Made by a program: the position numbers and the translations under genes
From: Amycolatopsis oliviviridis
GTDB lineage: Bacteria; Actinomycetota; Actinomycetes; Mycobacteriales; Pseudonocardiaceae
Assembly: GCF_014654365.1 (NCBI RefSeq)
Contig: NZ_BNAY01000018.1
Location: forward strand, 21,842 to 85,841
Direction: 5' to 3'
DNA: 64,000 nt
Notes under the pieces: model-generated
What the model was told of the DNA's origin: nothing
The model's database searches: none
Seen by the model: the letters and a program-made list of their open reading frames with translations, nothing else
Shown: positions 52,696 through 60,874 of the stretch, in pieces
Layout: every line of letters begins with the position of its first letter
How positions within the stretch are numbered: the first letter of the stretch is position 1

Positions 52696-52750
52696 TGAGG
52701 TGAAGGGGACTTTCCGCTCATGTTATGAGAGGAAAGTCCCCTTCACCTCA
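52696..52750. repeat. 26-bp-stem palindrome
   Basis: Arms TGAGGTGAAGGGGACTTTCC (52696-52715) and its complement at 52731-52750, continued inward by CTCAT/ATGAG with one G-A mismatch and a GTT loop. Located 70 bp after the P450 stop; candidate bidirectional terminator. Confidence 0.8.
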
Positions 52751-52914
52751 ATCGTGCCTTCTGGGCGCCGGCGTCCACAAAGGATCGCAGACGACCGAAG
52801 AATTTCCGTTTGATGAATATGTGTAAGGTTTCGCCTGGGTTTCGTGTAGGGCAATGAGGGTTCTCTTGAGGGGTAAGGCAAACGCGGCCGGGCGCGAGGC
52901 GTCACTGAGGGTGA

Positions 52915-52963
52915 GGGGTGTGTGGAAACAGGGACGTTCAACGCCCCTGTTTCCACACACCCC
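52915..52963. repeat. 19-bp-arm palindrome
   Basis: Arms GGGGTGTGTGGAAACAGGG (52915-52933) and CCCTGTTTCCACACACCCC (52945-52963); the loop itself can pair as CGTT/AACG around C. Confidence 0.8.
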
Positions 52964-52987
52964 AACGCGACTGGACCGGTCACGCGG

Positions 52988-53034
52988 GACTGTGTGGATT
53001 TTGGTGCGTCCAACGCACCAAAATCCACACAGTC
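52988..53034. repeat. Perfect 22-bp-arm palindrome
   Basis: Arms at 52988-53009 (beginning GACTGTGTGGATTTTGG) and 53013-53034 are fully complementary around a CCA loop. It begins 25 bp after the previous palindrome and is unrelated to it in arm sequence apart from a shared GTGTGGA core. Confidence 0.8.
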
Positions 53035-53111
53035 AGTGCCGGGAGTCCTACGTCGCGCAGCCACTGACCAGGCCACGAACACGACACCTTTGCCGCATCT
53101 CTCAGTAACCC

Positions 53112-56100
53112 TCATTGCCACTCAGCCAGAAGCGCGCTCCTGACCTGATCGACATGCGGCGGGATGAACATGCTGAAGTGGTTGCCACTCACGGGAAAGA
53201 CCCGGATCCCCGCGGTTTCGACGTGCTCCCAGCCGTTCGCGGGGGCGTCCAGATGCAGCTTCAGCCCGAAGTGTGACGACGGCATCGGCGCGAAGCCGTC
53301 GGCGGTCTTCAGGACGCGCAAGGTCAGGTCCGAAGGCGGGAAGGCGTAGGTCGCGTAAGCGCGGATGGAGCTGAGCTGGACTTCCACGATCGAGGCCAGG
53401 TGTTCTTCGTAGCGGGCCGGATCGGTGGCACCGAGCGCGCGAGCGACCGCGTCCCGCTGCCCGGAAAGCGGTGCGTTCAGGTCCACTCCGCAATCGCAGG
53501 CGCCGACCGCGACACAGGACATGTGCCGGACCACGGCCTGGTCGCGCAGCGCGCCGGCGATGTCGTCCTCCGGAACGGCTTGACCGGCGACGGCCACGAA
53601 GGTGTCCAGCAGGGCCACCGGCGCGACCTCCGCCCCGGCCGCGCGAAGCTGCCGACCGATCTCGTAGGCCACGACACCGCCGAAGGAATGGCCGCCGATC
53701 CGATATGGCCCCTCGGGAACCAGTGCCCGGATCCGGTCGGTGATCGCCTCGGCGATCTCTTCGACGTCGTCCGTGGCGGCGCCGTCGCCGTCGAGTCTGC
53801 CCGGGATCTCGAAGGGGAACAAGGGGTTCCCAGGCCCCAGCGCGGCGGCGAGCGGACGGAAGTAGGTGCCCGCCGCGCCGATGCCGCCCACGCAGAAGAA
53901 GGGTTGCACGCCGGGGGCGAAGTTCTGTCGTACCGCGACCTGCCACCGTTCCAGTTCGGACGGTGTTTCGTCTTCGGCTAGGTAACTCGATACGGCGTCG
54001 ATGGTGGGCAACTGGAGGAACAGGGTGTGCGGGACCCGGAAGCCGAGATACGCCGACAGTCCCGACATGAGGCCGGCCAGGGCGAGGGAGTCGAAGGCGA
54101 ATCCCGAAAGAGGGGCCCGTGGGTCGGGCTCGGCGGTGCCGGTGGCCTCGGAGACAGCCTGGATCAGCCAAGCCCGGATTTCGGCGGAGGTCCGGGTGAC
54201 GGTCCTCGCGGGTGCGTCCGGGGCGTCGGGAGCGTCCGAACCGGCGAACCGGCGCCGGACCAGGTCCAGCGCGTGGCTCATCGCGCACTCCACCGATTCG
54301 AAGCCCAGGAGGCCACCGGTGAAGTACGTGTGGTTCTCACCCTGCCGTGCTTCGAGGTCCTCCAGGATCCCGGACCGCATGTCCGCGCTCGTGAAATGCG
54401 GCATGAGCGACCAATCCCGGTGCAGCAACGGCCGCAGGTCGTGGCCACCGTATCCGGCGAGGTCGGTTTCGAGCTGCTTGCCGGTGTCCTCGCCGACGTA
54501 GGAGTAGCACGTGTAGACGTCGCTTCCGGGATACCGGTGCTGGAAGCCGATGCAGTGCCCGCGATCGGCGGAGCCGTCCGCGAATTCGCCCAGCAGGTAG
54601 AACGCGTCCCTCGGTAGCCCGGACACGGCCGCCACCGTCGTCCGGTAACGCTGGTAGCGCGTCCGGTCTGCCCACTCCCGCTCGTGCGCGGAGGATTCGA
54701 GCACGGCGGTAATCCGGTCCGGCGGGACGGCGATGATCAGGTCGTCCGCGACGACGGTGCCTCGGTCGGTGTGGACGAGTACCGCCCCGGTCTCGGTGTC
54801 GCGACGCTCGACGGACACGACGTTCGTGGCGACCCGGACATCCCGCAGTTCCGCCGCGACCCGTTCCCACAAGGTCCCGAATCCGCCCTTGATGGTGAAT
54901 CGCGCGTCGAGGGTCTCGGCCGTGGGCACGGTGTCGGAGATCAGTCCCGTCGTCTCGACGTACTTGACGAAGTACAGCGCGGGAAGGTCGTCGTCGGGGA
55001 AACCGTAGCCGGCGCAGGTGTATCCCAGCCCGAACGTGGTGTACATCGACTGGAGATCGTTTTCGGCCAGCCATTCCGACAGCGGAGCCGACAACGCGGC
55101 CGCGGAGTGTGCCAGACCGGGCTCGCCGATCCGGGGAAACCGGTCCGCCCTCAGCCGCTCGTAGCGTTCGACCGAGCCGTCGGTGAAGAAGCGCATGTCG
55201 GTGGTGGTCCGTCCTGACCGGCCGGTGCTCAGCACCCGCTCGGCCGGGGTGGGTTCCGTCGCGACACCGAGTTCCGCCGCGAGCGCGGCCAGCCGCCGGT
55301 ACCGGCCGGTGCAGATATGCGCGCCCAGATCGTGCGGATGCCCGTCGAACTCCACGGAAGCGGCCTTGCCCGCCACGTGATCGGCGGATTCGAGCACGAT
55401 GGCCCGATGCCCGGCGCGTTCCAGTTCGCGGGCGGCGGTGAGGCCGCTCGGGCCCGCCCCGATGACACAGACCGTCCTTGTCGACGGCACGGCGCCGCGC
55501 CTGGGCGGCCGCAGCAGTTCGGCGAGTTCCGGTGGCATCGGCTTGCCCAGGCGCGCGAGCGAGGTCATGCGGTACATCAGCGCACGCAGATGCCCGAGCG
55601 ACGCGGTGGTGTGCGGCGAGCGGCTCAGGGTGATCCCGAGCCCGGCCGGGGCGAGTGCCGGATCGAAGGCAAGGGCGTCGGTTTCCTCAGTGGACAGTGA
55701 CCGGTCGAAGTGGATCTCGGCCAGGTCGGTCCACCGGGGCGCGCCGGGCCACGGCTTGGTCGCGTCGAGCGCAGCCTGGAACCCGGCGACGTCGGAGTCC
55801 ACGGGATGCAGGCTGATCTGGAGGAGGCAATCGACGCCGCCGGTGTCCAGCCGCGCCCGGAGTTCGTCCCTGAGCCCGGTGGCGGAGCCGGTTTCCCCGG
55901 CGGGGCGGCCGACGGCTTCCGGCGGAGTAGGCGGCCACCACAGGTCGCCGTGATCGAACCGGCCGTGCCGCACCGGTTCCCGCGCCGGGATCACCCGGTA
56001 CCGGGCCAGCCACGGCGTACCGTCCGCGGCGACGAAGATCCGGGGTGCCTGGCTGTACAGTTCGTAGGCCGCGTAGGAGGTCGCCACCCGCTCGGTGTCC

Positions 56101-56570
56101 CACAGCGCCGTGCGCAGATGCGGAAGACGGCGCAGAACCTCGTCGCGCTGCTCCGCCGAACCCGCGGTGAGCTGCCGGAAGGTGTGGGCGTCATGGGCGA
56201 AGAAATGCTCACCGGTGTTGAACGTCAGATCGAGCAGACCGCTCTGGGGCGACGCCGGGTCGAGCAATCGCAGCGAGAGGCCGCGCACCGAGACCTCGTG
56301 ATCGTCCTCGCCCTGGGAGTTGCTGTACCGGCCGAGAACCGGAAAGACCTGCCCAGGACGGAAGAAGTCCTGGGCGGGGAAGGCCTGGTCGGTGACGAAG
56401 CGGAGGAGGCCGCGAGCGCCGGTCGAGGCCGGATGAAGGAACCGGGCCCGGTGGCGCGCCGAGTAGGCGACCAGCCCGGAGAGGTCGATGAGGACCTGAC
56501 GGAAATCGTCGTCGATGTCGTACAGCCGAGGGTCTCCTGGGCCGGAGGACAGCACGAAACCGGGATTCAC
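53112..56570 (-). CDS. Catalase-like heme / FAD oxidoreductase / acyl carrier / thioesterase fusion
   Basis: 1152 residues, four domains. (1) About 1-355: catalase-superfamily heme domain, with distal His46 in RFLHPASTGARG, GRYSNSQGEDDHEVSVRG, the DLTFNTGEHFFAHD strand and heme-ligand Tyr333 in RALMYRM-SLARLG; this short form resembles allene oxide synthase-type enzymes that act on fatty acid hydroperoxides. (2) About 365-790: FAD domain (VIGAGPSGLTAARELERAGH), like amine-oxidase-fold flavoproteins and polyenoic fatty acid isomerases. (3) About 800-890: acyl carrier domain, phosphopantetheine Ser828 in FAFDSLALAG. (4) About 905-1152: type I thioesterase, Ser962 in GHSFGG and His1131 in SGNHFSMF. 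The gene overlaps the fatty acyl-AMP ligase stop by ATGA, so that enzyme probably loads the carrier. Expected product: an oxidised or isomerised fatty acid, released by the thioesterase. Confidence 0.85.
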   Translation of the reverse strand: MNPGFVLSSGPGDPRLYDIDDDFRQVLIDLSGLVAYSARHRARFLHPASTGARGLLRFVTDQAFPAQDFFRPGQVFPVLGRYSNSQGEDDHEVSVRGLSLRLLDPASPQSGLLDLTFNTGEHFFAHDAHTFRQLTAGSAEQRDEVLRRLPHLRTALWDTERVATSYAAYELYSQAPRIFVAADGTPWLARYRVIPAREPVRHGRFDHGDLWWPPTPPEAVGRPAGETGSATGLRDELRARLDTGGVDCLLQISLHPVDSDVAGFQAALDATKPWPGAPRWTDLAEIHFDRSLSTEETDALAFDPALAPAGLGITLSRSPHTTASLGHLRALMYRMTSLARLGKPMPPELAELLRPPRRGAVPSTRTVCVIGAGPSGLTAARELERAGHRAIVLESADHVAGKAASVEFDGHPHDLGAHICTGRYRRLAALAAELGVATEPTPAERVLSTGRSGRTTTDMRFFTDGSVERYERLRADRFPRIGEPGLAHSAAALSAPLSEWLAENDLQSMYTTFGLGYTCAGYGFPDDDLPALYFVKYVETTGLISDTVPTAETLDARFTIKGGFGTLWERVAAELRDVRVATNVVSVERRDTETGAVLVHTDRGTVVADDLIIAVPPDRITAVLESSAHEREWADRTRYQRYRTTVAAVSGLPRDAFYLLGEFADGSADRGHCIGFQHRYPGSDVYTCYSYVGEDTGKQLETDLAGYGGHDLRPLLHRDWSLMPHFTSADMRSGILEDLEARQGENHTYFTGGLLGFESVECAMSHALDLVRRRFAGSDAPDAPDAPARTVTRTSAEIRAWLIQAVSEATGTAEPDPRAPLSGFAFDSLALAGLMSGLSAYLGFRVPHTLFLQLPTIDAVSSYLAEDETPSELERWQVAVRQNFAPGVQPFFCVGGIGAAGTYFRPLAAALGPGNPLFPFEIPGRLDGDGAATDDVEEIAEAITDRIRALVPEGPYRIGGHSFGGVVAYEIGRQLRAAGAEVAPVALLDTFVAVAGQAVPEDDIAGALRDQAVVRHMSCVAVGACDCGVDLNAPLSGQRDAVARALGATDPARYEEHLASIVEVQLSSIRAYATYAFPPSDLTLRVLKTADGFAPMPSSHFGLKLHLDAPANGWEHVETAGIRVFPVSGNHFSMFIPPHVDQVRSALLAEWQ

Positions 56571-58357
56571 ATCGCCTCCTGAAGCTCGTGACCGGGGGAG
56601 TGGAAGACATGCAGGACCTCGTCCGATCCGGACAGTGAACCGTCCGAAAAGGACCTTCCGGCCACCTGCCGCCTCAGCTTGCCGCTGGAGGTCTTGGCGG
56701 CCAGGCCGGGACGGCCGATGAGCAGGGTGTCGACGGTGATTCCGTGGTCCAGTCCGACACAGGTGCGCACGTCCTCCCAGATCCTCCGTGCGTCCTCCGC
56801 GTCGAGCCGGTCGGCGCGGGTTTCGACGAGTACCACGACCTTGCTCGCCGTGTCATCGTCGACCGAAAAGACCATCGTGCCGCCGGGACGCAGCAAGGGG
56901 TTGCAGTCCCGGACGGTGTCCTCGACGTCGCCCGGGTACACGTTTCGGCCGCGGATGATCATCAGGTCCTTGATCCGGCCGGTCACGTAGAGTTCGCCGT
57001 CCAGCAGGAAGCCGAGATCACCGGTCCGGAGCCAGCCACGAGGATCGTCCACTCCTTCAAGCCGGGCATGGAAGATCTCGGCGGTCAGCTCCGGCCGACC
57101 CCAGTAGCCGGCTGTGGTGGTCGTGGACCGCACCCAGACCTCCCCGACCCGCTCGGCCGCGCACGGCAGGCGGGTGGCCGGGTCGACGATCCTGATCTCG
57201 TCGCCCGCCTTGCTGGAACGGCCGCAGCCACGGAGGATCGTCGCTTGCCCGGTCTCGGAAGTGCGCACGACCTCGCCCAGGGCGAGCGCGTCCTGGTCGA
57301 GTACCGCCCGGCCTTGCCCGCGATTGGTGACACTGGCGGTGTTCTCGGCGAGGCCGTACGCGGCGAAGAACACGTCCTCACGAAGCCCGGCTTCGGCGAA
57401 CGCCGCCGTGAACTCGCGCGCCGTCCGGTCGCGGACCGGTTCGGCCGCGCAGATCGCCATCTCCAGCCGGCTCAGGTCCCAGCCGGCGCGCTGCGCCGCG
57501 GTAGTCTTCCGGACGGCGAGGTCGTAGGCGAAGTTGGGTGCGGAGGTGATCGTCGCGCCGACCCGGGACATGACGGCGAACCAGACGGCGGGATCACGCA
57601 GGAAGGTCACGGGCGACATCAGGTGGGTGGCCGAATTGCCGCACACCGTGCTGAGGATGACGTTGATCAGTCCCATGTCGTGGTACTGCGGGATCCAGAA
57701 CACGCCGCGGGTCGCGTCGTTCAGCCGAAGATCGGTCACGTTCGCCGCGAGTTCGTGCGCGATGTTCCCGTGGGTCACCACGACACCCTTGGGTGTGCCG
57801 GTGGAGCCCGAGGTGTACTGCAGGAACGCGGTCTCGTCCGGCGAAACGGGCTCGTGCGGGGGAACCGTCTTCGGATCCCCGCGGAACCGCCGATCGGTGC
57901 GGTACCAGGTCAGCTCCGGGAGATTCGTCCCGCTCCGGCCGAAGAAGCCGGCCACGGCAGCGATCTTGCGGGCCCGGTCGTAGGTCGCGTTCGTCAGCGC
58001 GACCCGGGCTCCGCAGTCCGCCACGATCTTCGCGAAGGTGTCCATCGAACGGCCGGGGCGCGTCGGGTCGGGCGGGTAGACGGGGACCGGCACGACACCG
58101 GCGGCCAGGCAGCCGGTGAAGGCGGCGATGAAGTCCAGGCCCGGCGGATACACCAGCACCGCCCGGTCACCGGCTCGCAGACCCCAGCCGTGCAGAGCCG
58201 TCGCGATCTTGTCCGTCGCCTCGCCGAGTCCTCCGGCGGTCAGTGTTCCCGCATCCCGACCGTCTTCGCCTACCCAGGTGAAAAGCAGCCGCGCCGGATC
58301 CACCGAACACAGCCTGCGCAACGCTCCGAGAACCGTCGGTGAACTGGGAGAAGTCAT
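56567..58357 (-). CDS. Fatty acyl-AMP ligase (FAAL)
   Basis: 596-residue adenylate-forming enzyme. Motifs include QYTSGSTGTPKGVVVTHGN (ATP-binding P-loop), YHDMGLINVILS and FAAYGLAENTASV in the acyl pocket, WLRTGDLGFLLDGELYVTGR, and a C-terminal GKLRRQ Lys region. The extra segment after the GRIKDLMIIRGRNVYPGDVE motif and the overall pattern match FAALs, which make acyl-adenylates and pass the acyl chain to an acyl carrier protein rather than to CoA. The carrier is evidently domain 3 of the overlapping downstream gene. GGAGGC lies upstream of ATG 58357 at a long spacing. It starts the two-gene minus-strand operon and diverges from the kinase gene. Confidence 0.92.
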   Translation of the reverse strand: MTSPSSPTVLGALRRLCSVDPARLLFTWVGEDGRDAGTLTAGGLGEATDKIATALHGWGLRAGDRAVLVYPPGLDFIAAFTGCLAAGVVPVPVYPPDPTRPGRSMDTFAKIVADCGARVALTNATYDRARKIAAVAGFFGRSGTNLPELTWYRTDRRFRGDPKTVPPHEPVSPDETAFLQYTSGSTGTPKGVVVTHGNIAHELAANVTDLRLNDATRGVFWIPQYHDMGLINVILSTVCGNSATHLMSPVTFLRDPAVWFAVMSRVGATITSAPNFAYDLAVRKTTAAQRAGWDLSRLEMAICAAEPVRDRTAREFTAAFAEAGLREDVFFAAYGLAENTASVTNRGQGRAVLDQDALALGEVVRTSETGQATILRGCGRSSKAGDEIRIVDPATRLPCAAERVGEVWVRSTTTTAGYWGRPELTAEIFHARLEGVDDPRGWLRTGDLGFLLDGELYVTGRIKDLMIIRGRNVYPGDVEDTVRDCNPLLRPGGTMVFSVDDDTASKVVVLVETRADRLDAEDARRIWEDVRTCVGLDHGITVDTLLIGRPGLAAKTSSGKLRRQVAGRSFSDGSLSGSDEVLHVFHSPGHELQEAM

Positions 58358-58387
58358 GGCTGATCGTGTGCCTCCGGCGCACCGGAA

Positions 58388-58627
58388 ATGAAGAGGACTC
58401 CTGTCGGAGAGTCTTTTCGGCCAAGAATACTGCCCGGTATTCCGAAGCCGCGCTCGAATGACGAGCTGTACCTAAGGGCACAAAGGCTATCCGCGGAAGT
58501 CCGCCTTTTCTTCGCCGCGTTGAAAAAGAGGATCACGCTGGACAGGCTGATCACGGCCTGCGATGGCCTGATGGAGGGTATGGAATGTTCGTGGTCTTGG
58601 CGGCCGATCCGAGCGTCGATCGGGTGA
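58388..58627 (+). CDS. Possible small upstream gene overlapping the kinase start
   Basis: 79-codon frame running out of the divergent promoter region and ending 43 bases inside the kinase gene. It has an amphipathic helical stretch (LSAEVRLFFAALKKRITLDR) and weak codon bias, with no good ribosome-binding site. It might be a coupled leader gene or just chance. I list it at low confidence because otherwise this 230-bp gap is empty. Confidence 0.2.
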   Translation: MKRTPVGESFRPRILPGIPKPRSNDELYLRAQRLSAEVRLFFAALKKRITLDRLITACDGLMEGMECSWSWRPIRASIG

Positions 58628-59523
58628 TCGAGGTGGATCGGCTCGAACGGGGCGGCCTGCACTGGGCTTCCACCGGAACGGTGCGTCCCTGCGGCAGGGG
58701 CGTGCACTTGGCACGGGCGTTGGCGGGTAACGGTTTCGGCGCGCGCGTGGTGGTCCCGGCGGGCGGGCCCGACGGTGACAACCTGGTCAGTCTGCTCCGC
58801 GCCGAGGACATCGAAGTGATCAGGGTCCGCACCGAAGCGGCCGTGCGGCGGAACATCGGCCTCGTGGAGCCGGACGCCACGGTGACGCGGGTGAACGAGA
58901 TCGGCCCGCGCCTGTCCGGCAACGAAGTGCGCGTTCTCTGCGACGCGCTGGTGAAACACGTGGACGACGCGCACTGGGTGGTGCTGGCGGGACGGACACC
59001 CCGCGGAATGGACCCCGAAACGCTCGCCGAAGTGGTCGCCCGGCTGACCGGCGCCGGGGTCAAGGTCGCCGTCGACAGCAGCGGCTCGGCCCTGGTGGAG
59101 GCCGTGAAGGCGGGCCCGGCACTGGTCAAGCTGAACCTCGAAGAGCTCGAAAGCGCGACCTCTCGTCAGCTGACCACCTTCGCCGACGTCGCCGACGCGG
59201 CCCAGCAACTGCGCTCGCTGGGAGCGGGCGCCGTGCTGGCAGGGTTCGGCGCCAAGGGCGCGGTGCTGGTCGAGGACACCGGGACGTGGCGTGCCAAGGC
59301 GACGCCGGTCAGGCCGGTGAGCACGATCGGCGCCGGTGACGCTCTGCTCGCCGGATTCCTGGCGGCCGGAGCCGAGGGGGCAGAGGCACTCGGCGCGGCG
59401 GTGTGCTGGGCCGCCGCCGCGGTTTCCCTGCCGGGTGGCGTCATGCCGGGCCCCGTCGACATCGAGGCTCGTGAACGCGAAGTGGACGCCAGCGCCGAGT
59501 GGGACGAAAAAGTACGCGGTTGA
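58585..59523 (+). CDS. PfkB-family kinase (1-phosphofructokinase-like)
   Basis: 312 residues of the ribokinase/PfkB fold, closest in style to 1-phosphofructokinase or tagatose-6-phosphate kinase: N-terminal VVLAADPSVDRVIEV, the glycine motif PCGRGVHLARAL, and the C-terminal signature STIGAGDALLAGFLAAGA with catalytic Asp. The third Gly-rich segment RGVH replaces the more usual GGKGxN, so substrate may differ from fructose-1-phosphate. ATG 58585 follows GGAGG at 7 bases. No phosphotransferase (PTS) genes are next to it; the following genes are a methyltransferase and a ROK regulator, and the latter could be responsive to a sugar or sugar phosphate. Confidence 0.85.
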   Translation: MFVVLAADPSVDRVIEVDRLERGGLHWASTGTVRPCGRGVHLARALAGNGFGARVVVPAGGPDGDNLVSLLRAEDIEVIRVRTEAAVRRNIGLVEPDATVTRVNEIGPRLSGNEVRVLCDALVKHVDDAHWVVLAGRTPRGMDPETLAEVVARLTGAGVKVAVDSSGSALVEAVKAGPALVKLNLEELESATSRQLTTFADVADAAQQLRSLGAGAVLAGFGAKGAVLVEDTGTWRAKATPVRPVSTIGAGDALLAGFLAAGAEGAEALGAAVCWAAAAVSLPGGVMPGPVDIEAREREVDASAEWDEKVRG

Positions 59524-59583
59524 GCGTCCGGAACCCCGACCGCCGGGCCTCACTCCGGCGGGGAATGTGAACGAGGGAAGCCT

Positions 59584-60864
59584 GTGTTGGACAACGCCAT
59601 CTGTTCGGCCGTCAGGGAACACGCCTGGGTGGGAATGGTCCGGCGGGCACCGTCCGGGGTGCTCGAAGTCCGGCCGGCGAACGACGCGCTGGCCTTCGGC
59701 GGTGCGTCGTGGGCGCTGACCGGCGAGTACCTGAGCAATTGGGCGGACCTGTACGAATGGGCGTTCAAATCGGCCGAACTCGACGCGGCGGGGTCCGATT
59801 TCATCGGGCTGACCACCGCCACCACACCGTTGCCGGACAAGGACGTCCGTGACTGGATCGAGCACACCGTCGCGCTGGTGCGGGAGTCGAAGCCTCGCCG
59901 TGTGGTGGATCTCGGCTGCGGGACCGGGTTGCTGCTCCGGCACCTGCACGACGGGATCGAGTCCTACGTCGGGATCGATCCGACGAAGTTCGCGGTGGAC
60001 CGTATCCGCGAGGCGCGGCTGCCCGGCGTGCGCGCGGTCCTCGGTGGAGCCCACGATCTGTTCTCGCACAAGGTGAAGCGGGCGATCGCCGAAACCATGG
60101 GCGAGGGTGGCAGGCCGGACTGCGTGGTGCTGAACAATGTCGTGCAGTGCTTCCCGGGGACGGAGTATCTGGCCTCCGTGCTCCGCGACGCGATCGAACT
60201 GGTCGAATCCGGTGGCCGGGTCATCCTCGGAGATCTGCGGAACCTGGCCCTGGCCGAAGAATATCGCCGGTGGCTGGAAGCGGGCGCGGACAGCGGGCCG
60301 GGGTTGTTCCGGGACGAGGAGGAACTCTTCGTCGACCCGAACCTGATCGGGTTGCTCGCCGCTTCGGTGGATCGTCCGGTCAAGGTCTCCATCCGGGCGA
60401 AGACCATGCCGGGGGACAACGAGTTCACCAGGTTCCGCTACGACGTGGTCATCCACGTCGACCCCGGGCAAGAACAGCCGCCCCTCGCCGAGGTGTCTTG
60501 GCGGGAACTCACCGGCGACCGGCTGGCGACATTGTCGGAGCTTGCGGGCGAGGGCCCGCTCGCGATCACCGGGATCCCGAACGCGCGCACCGCGAGCGCG
60601 GACGGAGTGTCCTCGGGCGCGTTGAGCGCCGCCATCGAGGGCACCGGTCTGGTGGCCACGTTGTCGCTCGACGACCCGGCGCTCCTGGAAGTCCGGCCGG
60701 CCGGCGGTGTGGAGCCGAGGCTGGACGCCGAGCCGCTCGAAGACGATTCGCTCGAGAGGTTCGTCGCCCGTCGCCTGCCGGAACTTCTGCGCAGCCACCT
60801 GGCCGAGAACTTCCCCGGCGTGCGGCTGCCGGAAATCGTCGTCAGGAAAGCCCCGGGTTCATAA
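59584..60864 (+). CDS. Stand-alone methyltransferase of the NRPS-embedded N-methyltransferase type
   Basis: 426 residues. SAM-binding motif I VVDLGCGTGLLLRHL (about 106-120), then YVGIDPTKFAVDRIRE. The stretches DCVVLNNVVQCFPGTEYL, GGRVILGDLRNLALAEEY, NEFTRFRYDVVIHV and ITGIPNART match block by block the N-methyltransferase domain normally inserted in NRPS adenylation domains. The tail (FVARRLPELLRSHLAENFPG) resembles the end of an adenylation domain. So this looks like an NRPS fragment that lives as a free enzyme. GTG 59584 follows GAGGGAAG; TTG 59587 is possible. No NRPS is in the window, so it may act on a small amine or a carrier-bound substrate. A 7-bp hairpin (59540-59561) separates it from the kinase. 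Confidence 0.85.
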   Translation: MLDNAICSAVREHAWVGMVRRAPSGVLEVRPANDALAFGGASWALTGEYLSNWADLYEWAFKSAELDAAGSDFIGLTTATTPLPDKDVRDWIEHTVALVRESKPRRVVDLGCGTGLLLRHLHDGIESYVGIDPTKFAVDRIREARLPGVRAVLGGAHDLFSHKVKRAIAETMGEGGRPDCVVLNNVVQCFPGTEYLASVLRDAIELVESGGRVILGDLRNLALAEEYRRWLEAGADSGPGLFRDEEELFVDPNLIGLLAASVDRPVKVSIRAKTMPGDNEFTRFRYDVVIHVDPGQEQPPLAEVSWRELTGDRLATLSELAGEGPLAITGIPNARTASADGVSSGALSAAIEGTGLVATLSLDDPALLEVRPAGGVEPRLDAEPLEDDSLERFVARRLPELLRSHLAENFPGVRLPEIVVRKAPGS

Positions 60865-60874
60865 GGGCTGTTCC

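Larger units (their letters stand above)
52627..53111. other. 485-bp convergent gap rich in palindromes
   Basis: No gene is visible. The gap separates the convergent P450 and fusion genes and holds three independent long palindromes (52696-52750, 52915-52963, 52988-53034), far more than needed for two terminators. Confidence 0.7.

Noticed and set aside
56744..58342. 532-codon plus-strand frame opposite the FAAL gene
   Set aside because: Shadow of the adenylating enzyme, whose motifs are all on the minus strand.
58354..60798. 814-codon minus-strand frame opposite the kinase and methyltransferase genes
   Set aside because: Both plus-strand genes have full sets of family motifs; the minus frame has none.
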